Positions 10,868 through 24,300 of a stretch of 64,000 bases of DNA are shown here, in pieces. Origin of the DNA: Sebastes aleutianus (taxonomy: Eukaryota; Chordata; Actinopteri; Perciformes; Sebastidae); assembly GCA_916700875.1 (NCBI GenBank), contig CAKAKS010000038.1, forward strand, positions 15,249,444 to 15,313,443. Direction: 5' to 3'. The notes below the pieces were generated by a model. That model did not search any database. It was not told the origin of the DNA and was given only the letters and a program-made list of their open reading frames with translations. Made by a program: the position numbers and the translations under genes. Positions within the stretch are counted from its first letter, which is position 1. The number at the start of each line of letters is the position of its first letter.

Positions 10868-12404
10868 GCAAAGGTGAAATTCACCTCCCACAGGTGTAAG
10901 CAAAGGTGTACATTTCTGCCTTCTTAGAATAGTAATAAACAACCAAAAGATGAAGGACCGGGGATCTAATCTGGGAAGACGGTCATCTAATCTGTGGAGC
11001 CTAACTACCCCATGATGAAAGGAGGAGGTGCTATCTAAACATCAACATAACGGCATCCTGTACTGGGAATCTCCCACTATACAACTCTCTCTCTCTGTTA
11101 GCCTGGTTTCCTCTCCGCCTCTAAGCAGTCCAAACCAGGCAGGGGCCGACGAAGGAGGAAGGTGTCAACGGACAGGCCGGCCCTGCTCCTATACCCTCGG
11201 GGATTTACATCAAAGTCTACACCCCCTCTTTCTATTACAGTACCAGCCCTGCTCCAGTGGTACTTTCACCCAGTAAGCAACACTTGGAGCTGGGCAGAGT
11301 ATCCAACGTGGCCTCTGGGATAAAGGCCGCCCCGTGACAACACACAACAGCTGAGCAAGGTCGGACTGTAAAATGTGAATGTGGAACAGTGTATAAATGT
11401 ATACAAGCAGACCATAAGGAAGGGCTCACGCACACTCAGATACACAGATTTGATGGCCGTCAGAGTGGAATTACAGTCGGGGATGACCCAGAGCGGACCG
11501 AGGCGGCTGTTGTTGTTGTTCCCTTCACGCCCACCTCTCCCCTCGCTGTTGTTTTTCCACTGCACTCCTCACTGCGAGCATTCACTCACGCCCCACAGAG
11601 CCCGCTGAGCTCCGGGAGTCGACAGCCACTCAGGGAATATATGGGAACTTAAAAATACTCACATCAGCAATTGTGCGTTACACATAGTACAGTACAAACT
11701 CGCTGCGTCCGACCCCCACCAACCTTTTATTTCCGCTGCGCACTTGGACATTTACTTACGCCACTTAATGGCTTTCCCAGACCACACTCTTGTTTGCCTT
11801 TATTTCATCTTTTTTCTCCTCTCCTTTTGATCTGGTTCCTCCCCTTTAACAGATTTTTCTAAATGGAAAACATCAGAGGGACTAATAGAGGAGGGATGAA
11901 TTGTTGATATAGTGTCTGTTGTGTTGTTGTGATACAGTACGTCTGGTTACAGTCTCAAGAGAGATGAAGTGACATCGAGTGAAACAGCGCTGTGTTTGGA
12001 GCCCGCTGAACGACACACTCCAACCAACATGTGGACGCTGTAAAAATGTCAACTGACGTGAGGCAGTTTTTCCTCTGTTAAACAATCTGCCATTCTGCAA
12101 CATGAATATGTGAAGTGTCAACCACGACATCCAGTGACTCAAGTCAGGAAATTACACTAGTTCACTGAGAGGCCCATTCATGACCAGTCAAACGATCCTT
12201 TGTAATTTACTACCGCTTAGTTGTTTTTACAGCAGTGAGTGACCGAGCATGCTCCCACTACTGTTGGAGTGTGCAGCATGTTACTAACCATTTTGAGGGG
12301 TGGAGGGGACTGCGGTGTAGACACTACTTCAGATCCGTCATGCAAAAACAACCATAACCCATTAATTTCCTGTTAAGAGAAGAAATAAGAGAAGTCAACT
12401 CCAG
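10868..12404. other. Intergenic, no gene seen
   Basis: Contains short frames (for example 11028-11276, 11266-11565, 11882-12142) without family resemblance. Nothing else can be supported. Confidence 0.4.
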
Positions 12405-13245
12405 ATGCACCAAACGTTCTTAACCATCCAAATCTGCTCGTACCTAGGTGTGCTGAATGATGAATCCCACTTGATCATAAATTGGAGGCATGTGGCTGAT
12501 TGTTTATTATTAGCATAGGTAATGCTCCTAAACACTATATAAGGGCAGGTGTTGTGCCATGTGCACAAACTCTGGCACATGCCCAAGAATTGGAGAGAAA
12601 AAAGTGATGAGATAAGATGGTGGGCGAAATTCGAAAATCATCAAAGAGCAGTTTGTAAGCCACGCAGAATCATCCAAGGGTTTTTATAGTCTTAATTGGT
12701 TCAATGGACCAATAGTATTTCTGTAGCCCACACATTTCATAATCCAATCATTATAAATTACTTTAAAACATATAAGAATAGCAACAGAATAGAACAGAAT
12801 AGCACACAACAGATAAGGGTATAAAACAGTTAGGAGGAGTGTTCTCAAATATATTTATTCATTCTGTAATACTATATAAGACATTGTATTATCACATGTG
12901 CATATTAACTCGGCCTCTGTTACTTGTTATAAAGGTCTATTTTAAACTCTTGATCTCTACCACAAATCTAAATTTGATTATATGATATTCCTGTTTTTTT
13001 TATGTTCCTCAAATGTAAAACTTGTGCTTTCTTGCATTGGACAAAAAAATTGTTTTTTTCTCGTCTTGGTAAGAGCACTCTCGACTACTCTTAAAATGTT
13101 CTCTTACCTAAGAGAAGAGCAAAAATAACAAAACATTGATGAATCCCAGAAATCGATGGGTACTAACAAAATAAGAATGAATCTTGGATACGAACAAAAA
13201 TAAGAGGACATTTGTTCATACATGACTTGCTGCATGAGGCCCATT
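12405..13245. mobile_element. Possible DNA transposon relic
   Basis: The left part (ACGTTCTTAACCATCC, CTGCTCGTACC, GAATGATGAATCCC) resembles, in reverse complement, the right part (GAATCCCAGAAATCG, GAATCTTGGATACGAACAAA, ending at CATGAGGCCC). This suggests long degenerate inverted ends. No transposase was read. Confidence 0.3.
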
Positions 13246-15034
13246 GTTTCTCAGTTGTCCTGAATTAACCTGAATGATTTGGGCTGTGGTGTATTAAGAA
13301 GGCATCATTGAACTGTTGGACTCACCTTCAAGGCTCCATGTCAGCAGCTATAGTGTTAATCATTGTGCAAAAATTATAGTTTTGTTTTTAAAATCAATTC
13401 AGACTTAAGTATTTGGTGCATTTTATCTGACAGTATCCTCATTCTGAATTAATACATTGACATAAATTCAGTCTTTTTTGACTAGAAGAATACTATTTAA
13501 TACCCCTTAAAAACAAACTGTAATACAATTTAAGGCCTTCATTTCTTTCCTGAATTGAATGCACTGTAAAATGGATAGAGTAGTTGTGAATCTATTTCAC
13601 CGTTCTGTTGCTGCTCGTTGTGAAGGCAGAGATCATTTCACTATGTGGATCATTGAACTGTCACATTATTCTTATAAAACACTGAAATGCCAGGACCTGG
13701 GAAAAGCTTGCATTGTGGTTTGATGATGATTAAAAGAAACTCTCCCGACACCTCAGCAAGGGAGAAAAGACAAACACAAAGTGGATGTCCACTTCTGTTA
13801 TGGGTTTGTCCCTAACTTGGTAAGACCAACTGGTGTTTGTGGCCCAATCACAAGGTCCAGACTGCAGCCAAAGCAGTCAGCCCTGATCCATCCGGCCAAG
13901 GTTGCCTTGATCTGACCAGACGAGCCAGCCAAGAAAAATACCACCAGACAATCCTTTTCATGCTCGACTTAAGCTCAAATATTCTCACAATCCTCGCCGC
14001 TCTTATTAGAAAGAGCCGAGCATGAGTCTGCACTCATTAATGCTGTTATTGTTCAGTGATTAAGTCGATTAAGACAGGGCCCTCCAGTTTGACTAATGTT
14101 TACTTGCGGCTCCGACTACCGTGTCTTAACCTGATAATTGTGTAGTTAGCGGCCACTACAAGTGTATGTGTGGGGGGGGGGAAAACACTTCTAAGAGATT
14201 CTTGCAACTTTTGAGCTTTAACTTTCAACACTAACACAATGTGAGACCTTTTATTTGGTGTAAAGTGGGACATTATGAGCCTCCTGCATCTCCCTGCCTA
14301 CCTTATTTTCTGTTCCACCATAAGCACTTTAAGATTTAGGTCAGATAAGGAATGCAGTCTGATCTCGCAGGAGCTGAGCAGTCTCCAGCCGTAATAGTAA
14401 CTCGTGACTTTATTGTTAACCGCTTGCTCTTTGTAGCACATGAAGCTTTTCCAGCACTCGAGGAGGGCAGCAGAAATAAGATTAGTGTTGCTCATATTGT
14501 CTGGTTTGGGTGCAACGTGGGCACATATTGATTGCACATTTTTGCTAGTGTCTATGCTTCTTGAACAATGCTCCTGGTGAAAAATTATAAACCTGCGTTC
14601 TGCAATAAATCAGGTCCCCCTTATACAGGACATCAGAGGCATTTACAGTTTGTTAGATCAGTGCTGCCCTCCTGTGGCCATTTGGGAAAACAACACAAGC
14701 CTCACAGGTAAAACCACCAATATTTTCTTGTGTCCATAATTAAAATCTTGATCATGAAAATACACTTTTCTTACCTATTAGATAAATGTTACTATGAAAA
14801 CCACAACTGAATGATATTTTGGGCTCTTGTGGTGGGTTACGTCTACCTGGAAATACAGTAGGATGCTGACTGGGCTGGTTCAAGTCTTATCTCTTGGTGT
14901 GTTGTTGTATTTCTCTCCTGTCTCCCTATTGTCCACACACACTAGTAAGGGTGCTTAATTCACCTAAAATAAAACAATAAAAGCAAAGATTAGTACTTGA
15001 CACAAACTAAAAAAAACTAAAAACTATAAAAACA
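13246..15034. other. Intergenic downstream of nfyc, no gene seen
   Basis: Non-coding. A nine-base G run lies near 14173. The frames at 13837-14025, 13848-14033 and 14298-14537 have no recognisable product. Confidence 0.4.
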
Positions 15035-16219
15035 TGACTCTTAGACAATGGTTTTTATTTTTTTTCTCACAAACAACGTTTGTTTACAAAAAGGAAACGT
15101 CAAAAATAAAATTGTACCTATCTATTGCATGTCATGCTGGCAGTTTGAACTACATGCAAAAACAACAATAATAAGAACACTGATAATAATCATTACTGTA
15201 CAAAAAATGATGGGGAAGATATGAGGCCAAACATCATCTCAAAACAAAAACAATTGTATTTTTAAAAAAAAGGGAATTGTATGAAAAGTGTTTTTGCTCC
15301 AGACGGAGTCATGTGTTTGTACGTGAGACTTAAACCAGGGCACAATACTGCAAAACCACCCGGGTAGAAAGGGCTGTGTGAAACTGCACAGAGCCAGAGA
15401 AGCTGCTCTAAAGACAGAGGGGTGAAGAAAGAGTGAATGAAAGGAACATGGAGGAGTAAAGATGACTGTGGTGTGTGTGTGCTTGAAATATAAGCACACA
15501 CCCTCACATACACAGCTAACCTGTACAGTATGAAGCCCTTAAAACAAAGTCATGCTTCATTGTCAACGTAGAAAACAACACGAGAGAAACTACATGAAAT
15601 GATCATTGAACCTTGTAACCTCTTCTCGAGATCCCTTAGATTGACTTGCTGTAAGAAGTGATATCTGAGGTATATGGCTTCATTTCATCCATCAACTACA
15701 TGGAAAACAATTAAAAGAGGAGGTGAAGAATCCCATGGCAACCACAGATACACCAGGTACAGGTCATGTAGACGGAGACGGACACTTTCCCAATTCATTT
15801 CCAAATAAAGAGCAGAAAGAAAGGAATAAAACAAACACTTTCTATGTTTGAAAAAAGGAAGAATAGTTGAGTTGGTCTGTGGAGAGATGGGTGTCAGGGA
15901 CTGCGGCAGTGGATGCATATTTTCTCTACAGATGTGGGTGACAGAAGTACAAAAAGTTCACCGTGTCTACACATCGATGCAACTTAACATGTAATTTTGA
16001 GAGAGTCAATCCGTGTCCGTTTGGGTTGTTTTTTTTATCCAGTGTACTAAATTTATTACAAAGAGTGTTACAAGATTGCAGGTCCGTCGTCTACATGAGC
16101 AGTGCTTAAAGTCGAGTTTGTCAAGCGTCCTTAGTCGAAGTTGGTGGCATCTGTCGGCATCGCATGGGCTGGTGGTATGCGTGTTGTGTTTGGGTGGAGA
16201 AAAAGGTTCCTGGTTGGGC
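15035..16219 (-). other. nfyc: nfyc 3' untranslated region with poly(A) signal
   Basis: Follows the nfyc stop codon. The first canonical AATAAA on the minus strand that fits is at 15059-15054, so cleavage is expected near 15030-15040. No coding exon or splice pattern is seen between. The length (about 1.2 kb) is typical of a vertebrate 3' UTR. Confidence 0.55.
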
Positions 16220-18338
16220 TCAGTCGGTGCTGACCTGCGTGACCTGTGCGTCGACTGTCTGGTTGGTGGACTGAATGAACATCGGTTGGGTGAGCTCCTG
16301 TCCTGCTGGCATCGTCACCTGCTGAATCTGATACAACTGCTGTAAAACAGAGAGATGAGAGATGATGAAGGTCAGTGTGTAGTTGGATTTTAATGCAGCT
16401 ACATGGTTTTAGACAGGGTTGTTACAAGGTGCTATTTAGGTTGTTTCTAAAATAAAATATTTTATCTGACATTTGTATTAGAAATTGTTTTCATGGTTTT
16501 ATAATCGCACTTCTGTCTAATTCTGATTTGTGACATAATTTGTGTTTTCTGTCTGATGTTATTTGTCTGTAACTGAGGGCTGCAACTAACGATTGTTTTC
16601 ATTGTCGATGAATCTGTTGATTATTTTCTCGATTAATCAATTAGTTGTTTGCTCTATAAAATGTCGATGTGGTGAAAAATGTCAATCAGTGTTTCCCCAA
16701 GATGACGTCCTCAAATGTTTTGTTTTGTCCACAACTCAAAGATATTCAGTTTACTGTCATAGAGGAGTAAAGAAACCAGAAAATATTCATATTTAAGAAG
16801 CTGGAATCAGAGAACTTTCACTTTTTTTTTTTAAAAACTACTCAAACCGATTAATCGATTATCAAAATAGCTGGCAATTAATGTTATAGTTGACAACCAA
16901 TCAATTAATCTTTGCAGCTCTACTGTAACTCACTGTTTTTGCTGTCTTTCCTGATCGGTACAGTTTTAAAAAAATACATTTTTTTAATCTCTTCCTGGTT
17001 AATTTGAGGTTATATTAATTGTATTTTTCTTCAAGGGGCACATGCCATCTGGTTCACAGCTAGCTGTGTGCATTGGTTAAAATGCTAACAATGCTAACAA
17101 GCAAGAAATAAGGAAAGTGAGTCAAAATAAAAGATACATAATTCTATATTTAGCTGGAAATGTCTCTGTCATTGTTAAAGCTTTGACACACTGGATATAT
17201 TCATTGCATTTGTTACCTGTCCATCAGTAAACTGGTTGAATTGCTGCTGTCCTTGCTGTACGTCTGCCTGTGTGAGCTGAAAACAAAACAAGTTAAATTA
17301 AAGAAACAAATAAACAATGTAAATGCTTGGATATTAAATAATTTGTTTTATGAATTCTATTTTTGTTGCTGTTGTGATATTACCTGCTGGGTGTTGGCGA
17401 GAGTCTGAATCTGTCCTTGAACCACTTGCGCTCCGGACACAGGCTGGGCTAGACGGATGTATTGTAGCTGGCCTGTGTTTAGTTGCACCTACATTCAACC
17501 AACACAAGAGGGAGACAAAGTTTGGTTTGCAGCAAAGGTCATTCGATCACAGAGGTCACAGCCATTTTCCTATTCTGGACGACAACGAGAATCATTCACT
17601 TTCCTATGGTGAACTGTTAACTTTCTTTGTTTGCGGATTCCCATCAAACAGTGAAGGATTCACTGGAACACCATGTTTGTGCAGTACTACAATGTCAGAC
17701 ATGCAGCAAACACAGACTACTATAGCCATTTCATCCACTATTTGAGCTGATCCATCACCAATCTCCCTCCCCTGATTCCCATCAGTTTTTCTGCTTGACC
17801 TTATTCCTTACCGGGATTTGCTGGATCTCTCCTGTGTTGGTGATGATCTGCTGCATGACCTGCATGGTCTGGCCTTGGGCTTGAGCTGTCTGACCTTGAC
17901 CCTGGGCAGCTGAAGCTTGGACTATCTGTACCTGTTGGCCTTCACCCACCTGCATGGTCACCGGCGCACTCTAATAGAGAGAAAAGAAAAGAGACAGAAG
18001 TAAGACATTAGTTGTTGAACAACAACTGGTAGAGGCATGTAGTTTATGATTGACACAAAGCAAAGAACCAGGAAATCACTAACTTCCCTGGATTAAGATT
18101 TTAACCAGCCACATGAAACAACAATGTATTCTTGAGTTTTAAAAGTCTGTTAAAGATTATCCGCCAGGCACAAAAGATGTGGACATGAGGTGACAGCGCA
18201 GGTTTCGAGACCTCTCTTTGCCTTCCATCTGTCACACTATCTAGGAGAGGCCACCTGATCTCATGCTGCGGTCACCCCTACAGGCCTCAGTCACCTGAGC
18301 AGGACGAAGCATGTAGGCAGCAGTCACCTACAGGCCTC

Positions 18339-18371
<33 letters not shown>

Positions 18372-21300
18372 CGTTAGTGAACATATAAATGCAAATGTGT
18401 GTTTACCGTGATGGGTGTGCCCTGTGACTGCACCTGCACTTGCTGTAACTGCTGCATGGTGGCCCCTTGCAGCATCTGATGGCCCGAAAGAATAGAATGA
18501 GAAAATGAGAGAAAGACAAACAGTGAGAAAGCAGCGATTGCAACAACTTAACACGTGAATGCAAGCATGTGTGGACGTTTGTGCGCAGAAAGCTTAAATG
18601 TGAGTGCAGCAAATGGTGGCATAGAAGTGGCAAATGACATTTCATGACCATGTTTATGAATGATAAAGAAGAAGCAGAGGTGAAATGTCAGGAAAAGGTA
18701 AAAAAACAAACATGGTGGACAGGTTTTGAAAATGCATGTACATCCCAGTGACATTTACAGCAGCTTAAGTAATGTCAACTGTGGGTTCACAAGCAATTAT
18801 GAGACAGTTGATGACCTGAGAAATGAGAATTGGCACAACAGTGACAACTAGTGACATTGAAGGCTCTGCACACAGATGCATAAATAAGGGGTATAAATCA
18901 AGATCTCTGCTCATCATCTTTTCTTTGTTTTCTTTTCCTTCTTCATTCTAAAGTATTTCCTGCTAACACTTTACTCCGTGGACCAAATCTGTTGTACGGC
19001 AAGCTAACCAGTTCTGTTTTACACCAATAAACACTTATGTGTCCGTCAAACCCTAACTGTCAAGAGGGATCTGTGCGATTGAGCTTGTAGAAAACAAAAC
19101 AGATACCCTTCACATTCAATGCAAAACTGGGGGAAATACATTAAAATAAGCATGTTGCAATGACAGAGGGATTGAGACGAAGCTTCAAAGATTCCCAGTT
19201 TTTATGGAATCTCAAAAGCACTTCGACAAATCAAATACCCTTTTTGGAGAGTCAAATTTTAAACTTATTCACTCAAGGCCCACTTTTTACAGTGTGTAAA
19301 TTTACCTTGTAAATAGCCTACAACGGAGTCTACGTAAGGTGAGTGTCAAACTGTGACCTCCCTGCTCTCAACGGGGACTGCAGCAGTAGCAGTGCTAGTG
19401 AATCAGGCCAGGTCTAAACGAGTATGACAGCTCAGCTAAAGGCAGTCTGCTGAAGCAGCATGAAGCACCACAGCAGCCAGGGAGCACGGATACATGACAT
19501 GCAGAGAGAGAGAGAGAGAGCTCAGCAGCAAAAGAAGAAGTAGGAGTGAGATAATTAGAAAGAGACAATAGAAAGGTGTCCCGACATGTGTATGTTTGTA
19601 ATTGTACTGACTGGTGAAAATGGGTGTGATGTGTGTGCCATATGACCCCACCTGCACTTGTTGTAACTGCTGCATGGTGGCACCTTGCAGCATCTGATGG
19701 CCCGACAAAATACAATGAGAACATGTGATCCAGAGGCAGAAACGCACTCTCCAATACTCAAAGTGTGTGTGTGTGAGAGTGTGTTTTTGTATGTGTGTGA
19801 TAGGGACCATTAAGAAACTACAACATTGTAGGTTATAAAACAAATTACGGAGCCGGGGGAGGGGGTCATCTTCCCAGAAAAAACTCACAAATTTAATAAA
19901 AAACCATGGTCATACATTTGCGAGAAAAAACTCAGAATATGTGGCAATCGGCGATAACACCAGCCAATGTCTGAATTTCATTGTGCCTAAAGTAGTGTTG
20001 TTATGGCCTCTGTTTTCTTTCTGTGCTCTTTTATGAACATAATGCTGCCATCGGTATGCACTGTACTTTATCCTCATGTTAAACCTGTTGAACGTTTTAC
20101 TTTGCCAATGGGTTATCAGATAAATCCTAAAGATTGCCGTTTCCGATGTCCTCTCTGACAGACGGCCTCTGAGCAAGGTGAAGGTCCTGAAAGGTACATA
20201 TACGCGTTTTCTTTCATGTTCTTTGTGCTCTTTTATGAACATAATTAAATACCAATAATAATATATTTTGCACTAAGAGTCAATTTTTCAGAGTTTTTTC
20301 CTTGTAAATGTATGACTTTGTAATCTCTGAGAATATCGAGTTTTTTCTTGTAATAGTGTGTGTAGTTATGTGGCCTGGGTGTGTTCTGAGGTCAAGTTAT
20401 CCCTGCTTGTGGGAGAGTAGTCAGCTACTGAATGTGAGCTAAGGCTAATATCAATAAAGCCAGGTGTGATGACCCGAGTAACAAGCTTTTTGAAACATGA
20501 TTCCCAGGACAGGGTGAAGCTTAGAATATGCTACTTAAACTACTTGGGAGAGCCAATCCTTGATCCAAGCCTGTGTGACACAGACACACACACATGCACT
20601 CTAATACTATTATTCTCTTGAAGTTCAGTGCAGGCTTCATTAACTAGTAATTTGTGTTTCTGTGGGGGCAGTTAAGCCTCTCAGCTGTAGTCGGTGTGCT
20701 TCTCCACATCGCTCATATCATTGCCTAAAATTCTCATCTCCAGCTGTGGTTTCATTTAGTTGCTGCTTCTTTAAATCTTGGTGTGGCAAACCCTGTTATA
20801 TGCTCTTCAAACAAGGTGTTAGTTATACCTGTCCTTGCTGTGGCTGAGCGATGATGATCTGTCCAGGCTGGATGGTCGTGGCCGTTTGTCCGCCCTGCTG
20901 CTGGCCCTGTTGCGTGCCCTGCACCTGTACAGCTCCAGGCTGCTGGGCCAAAGTGAAGTAGTACTGCACCGGCTCTGCTGGAGCTACTGACTGACGCATC
21001 TCCTCCTGGAGGTGAAACACACACACACACACACACACCGAACACACACACACACAAACACACACACAAACACACATGGAAGAAGGCCTATCAGTCCATT
21101 ACATCTCCATAAATTATTTTTGCAGGTGTAACGGTAGAGGAGGGCAGGTCTGATAAATAACTGATGGGATGTGGCTGGGGAAGAGTAATGTAATCTGGAC
21201 ATGAGATCCATTACAAGCACCATACTGGTCAATACCATAGACTGAAGGCCTGGAGGCATCAGCCAGAACAATCTACACAAAAAAATAGTATCAAACGGAA

Positions 21301-24300
21301 ATAAAGGTATCCTAAAACTAATAATGTGACAGTTATTGATTTATGTATGTAAATGCTCTTTCTGTACATCCTCTTCCTGGGTCAGCCACAAAAACGCAGC
21401 ATCACAGTTGGTTTGGCATTCAGTTCATGCAGCAGGTTAGATGCTTGCTGGCATGGGTGCTTTCAACCCAGGTCTAACAATTACCACAAATTATCAGTAA
21501 ACACTGACCTGTGTCATTCTGCTTCATAACTGACTAATGGACAGGGCTTCATCTTGATGAGGTCTCTCCATCACCAGAAGCGTAAACACCCTTCTCCCAG
21601 CTCCATGACAACACAGCTGAGAGTGTAGGATGTTTACATGCCTGGAGACAGTCTACTTGACAACTAATTTAAATATCTCACTCCTCCATCTGGTAGCCTA
21701 CATTTGTATCCAGCACATCAATCTCTTGCTTGAGCGAAACTTTAATGCAATGTGCTGTTTTCTGTGAGAGAAGGCACTTGATTTTATCCTTATTGAACTG
21801 GATCCCTGGTAGAGGACATATTCATTGTGCTTTTCTGTTACTAATTGTACAAACTGGTGTCATTGATGGGGTTACTGTTGGCTGTCAGAGGCAATAAGAT
21901 GCTGCAAACATCCGACTGAAAGCCCTCGTTGTCCAAACCCCAGCTTCCAGTCAAGGATGTTTACAGCACCTCCAGGTTGCCAACAATGGAAAAGCACCTG
22001 AGATGAAGACCCTCTTTTCCCTGCGCTAACTTTAATGCGTAAGCAAATTAGGGTTGGGCGATATGACTGTATATACAGTGCAACGGTAGAAATGTGTCCA
22101 CTGGTAGAGATTTGGTAATACCATTTTCTGATATATAATTCGTTTTATTTCGTGATTCGCACAAGTTCTCGCGCTTTTGCGAATCCAGCTGCCTGGCAAG
22201 GTAACGCGATTTGAAGCAGCAGTTTTGTTTGTATTGAAGTTCAAAATAAAAGATGAAAATGATCAAATTTGATGAAGTATGGTGTTGTTATTTTTGGATC
22301 ATTTCTTAATTAAATTTACAGAACAATTGTATTGTGATATATACAGTTACCGTGATATAGAACTACCAGCCCTGTCTCCTAAATATTACATTGACATACA
22401 ACTAAACTGCATTCTTATGTTTGTCTTTTACGTATCACAAATACCTTTGTAAGTCTGCAGACGTTTGCAGCGAGTTTTCGTTTTGTTTCCTTAACCTGAG
22501 AGAAAATATATTTCCCTAAAAACGTATTTTGGTTATGCAGTTTAGTTGTAAGGGAATGTAATTTTGTGGGAGACATGGTTGAGAATTACATAAACTGTGA
22601 TAGAAGAATTTGGCCGTATTACCTACCCCTAAAGCAAATCATTTTCCAAAAACTCTGAACACCGTTGCAGACATCCGCTGTTTGCCCCGTCACTGTGCAG
22701 CGTGTGATTTCCTACCTGTCGTTTAGGGGGCTTCAGGTCGTCCCGGGGCACGATGTCAATCAGGAAGTCAAACTGGTCAAACTTTGTTATTGCCATGGCA
22801 ATGTCGTTCCTCTGTAAACATAACAGACACAAGTGATGAGGTCAGATTTTAATTATGCTAATTCAATATATGCAGGGACCTATATATAAACATGCCTCAA
22901 GGCCTAAGGTCAACACTCCCAAAATAGCCACACAAGAGGCTACTGTGGAATAGAAATAAAGTTCCCAGTAGTCCTGTAACAGGTATTAGCTTTAATAACT
23001 GAGCTCAACGGAAGAGAGGATACGTTTAGAGCCAAACTGACTATATTGTTAATCGTTTAATCATTTGTCACTTTCACGCATTGCTTGTTCCAGCTCCTCA
23101 ATTTTGTTGTTCAACAACTTTTTTTAACCAACAGTCAGTAAAGGAACATGGATTAATAAATAACAATCACCCCTAGCATCACAATCATAAACCTGGGTAT
23201 GTGTGATGGGTGGAAATGAACAGGAATGACGTTTTTCTGCCCTCTTGAACACACAGGCTCTGCTGCTATACGCCTCCCTATAACCACAGCAGTGTGCTGT
23301 CTCTGTGGAATTTTCCACAGGATATTGGCTGTCAGGACCCCCCATTGTGGCCCTCGCTGCACTAGAGGCTATTTATAGTAGCTTGATTAATATCTGGTAA
23401 CACCAGGTCACATCTACACTTGTTCTATTGATGAGCGTTGCTATGGTGACCTCAATTGGCGTGCCCTCTTCACAATAGGACTCGGGCTCTCCGTATGTGT
23501 GTGTGTGCTAACATGTGGAAATGGAGGATGCTGTTTTTCCTCACAAGAAAATCACACATTTGAGGTTCAACAATCACTGATGCATCATCTGTGGTGTAAA
23601 ATATAATTAACATGTAAACCTGTACAGTAAATTAAGTTTTTATTTAAAGCACCCAGTGTAGAGTTTTTACACCTGAGAGTTTCATGCTGAAAAAAGGGGG
23701 AAAGATAAGCCAAGACAACAGCAAAGTGAACACACTTCCAAAGTAGGTCTTCAGTTTAAGACTCCTACAAGACCAACTACGATGAGAGCGTCTTTTTTCC
23801 AGTCTCTTTTTCTACACACACACATGGGCTGCTAATCTCTCAGAGGTATGTGAATGGATAAAGTGGACTTAAGGGCTTTCATGTTCTGCTCCAACGTTTA
23901 CCCCTCTTGACATCCAGGTGAGACTCTTGTCTGATTTTCCCAACTGTTCCCATCAGCGCTCTCTCACACTCTCCGCTTCCCTTTTTCCCCCCTCGCATCA
24001 TTCCAGAGTCCATCTTATTCAACTTTGGGACAGCAGAGAGCAGGCAAAATGGCACCGGAGGGAAAAGTGGGTCAGCGGCACCCGCCTGGCTTTGCTTTCA
24101 AAGTCAATGGAGGGAGAAAGAACTAAACAGAGGGATCGTCCTCAAGGGGATGCTGGTATGGGGCCTCTGCTTGTATACGTGCAGACACGGGGCTCTCAGT
24201 GAATAGAAAGCAACAAACCAAAAAAGACATCCCAAATTATGCAAGGGTGTGAGAGAAAAAGGTTGAAAAGAAAAAGGTAGGGCTGTCAATCGATTAAAAT

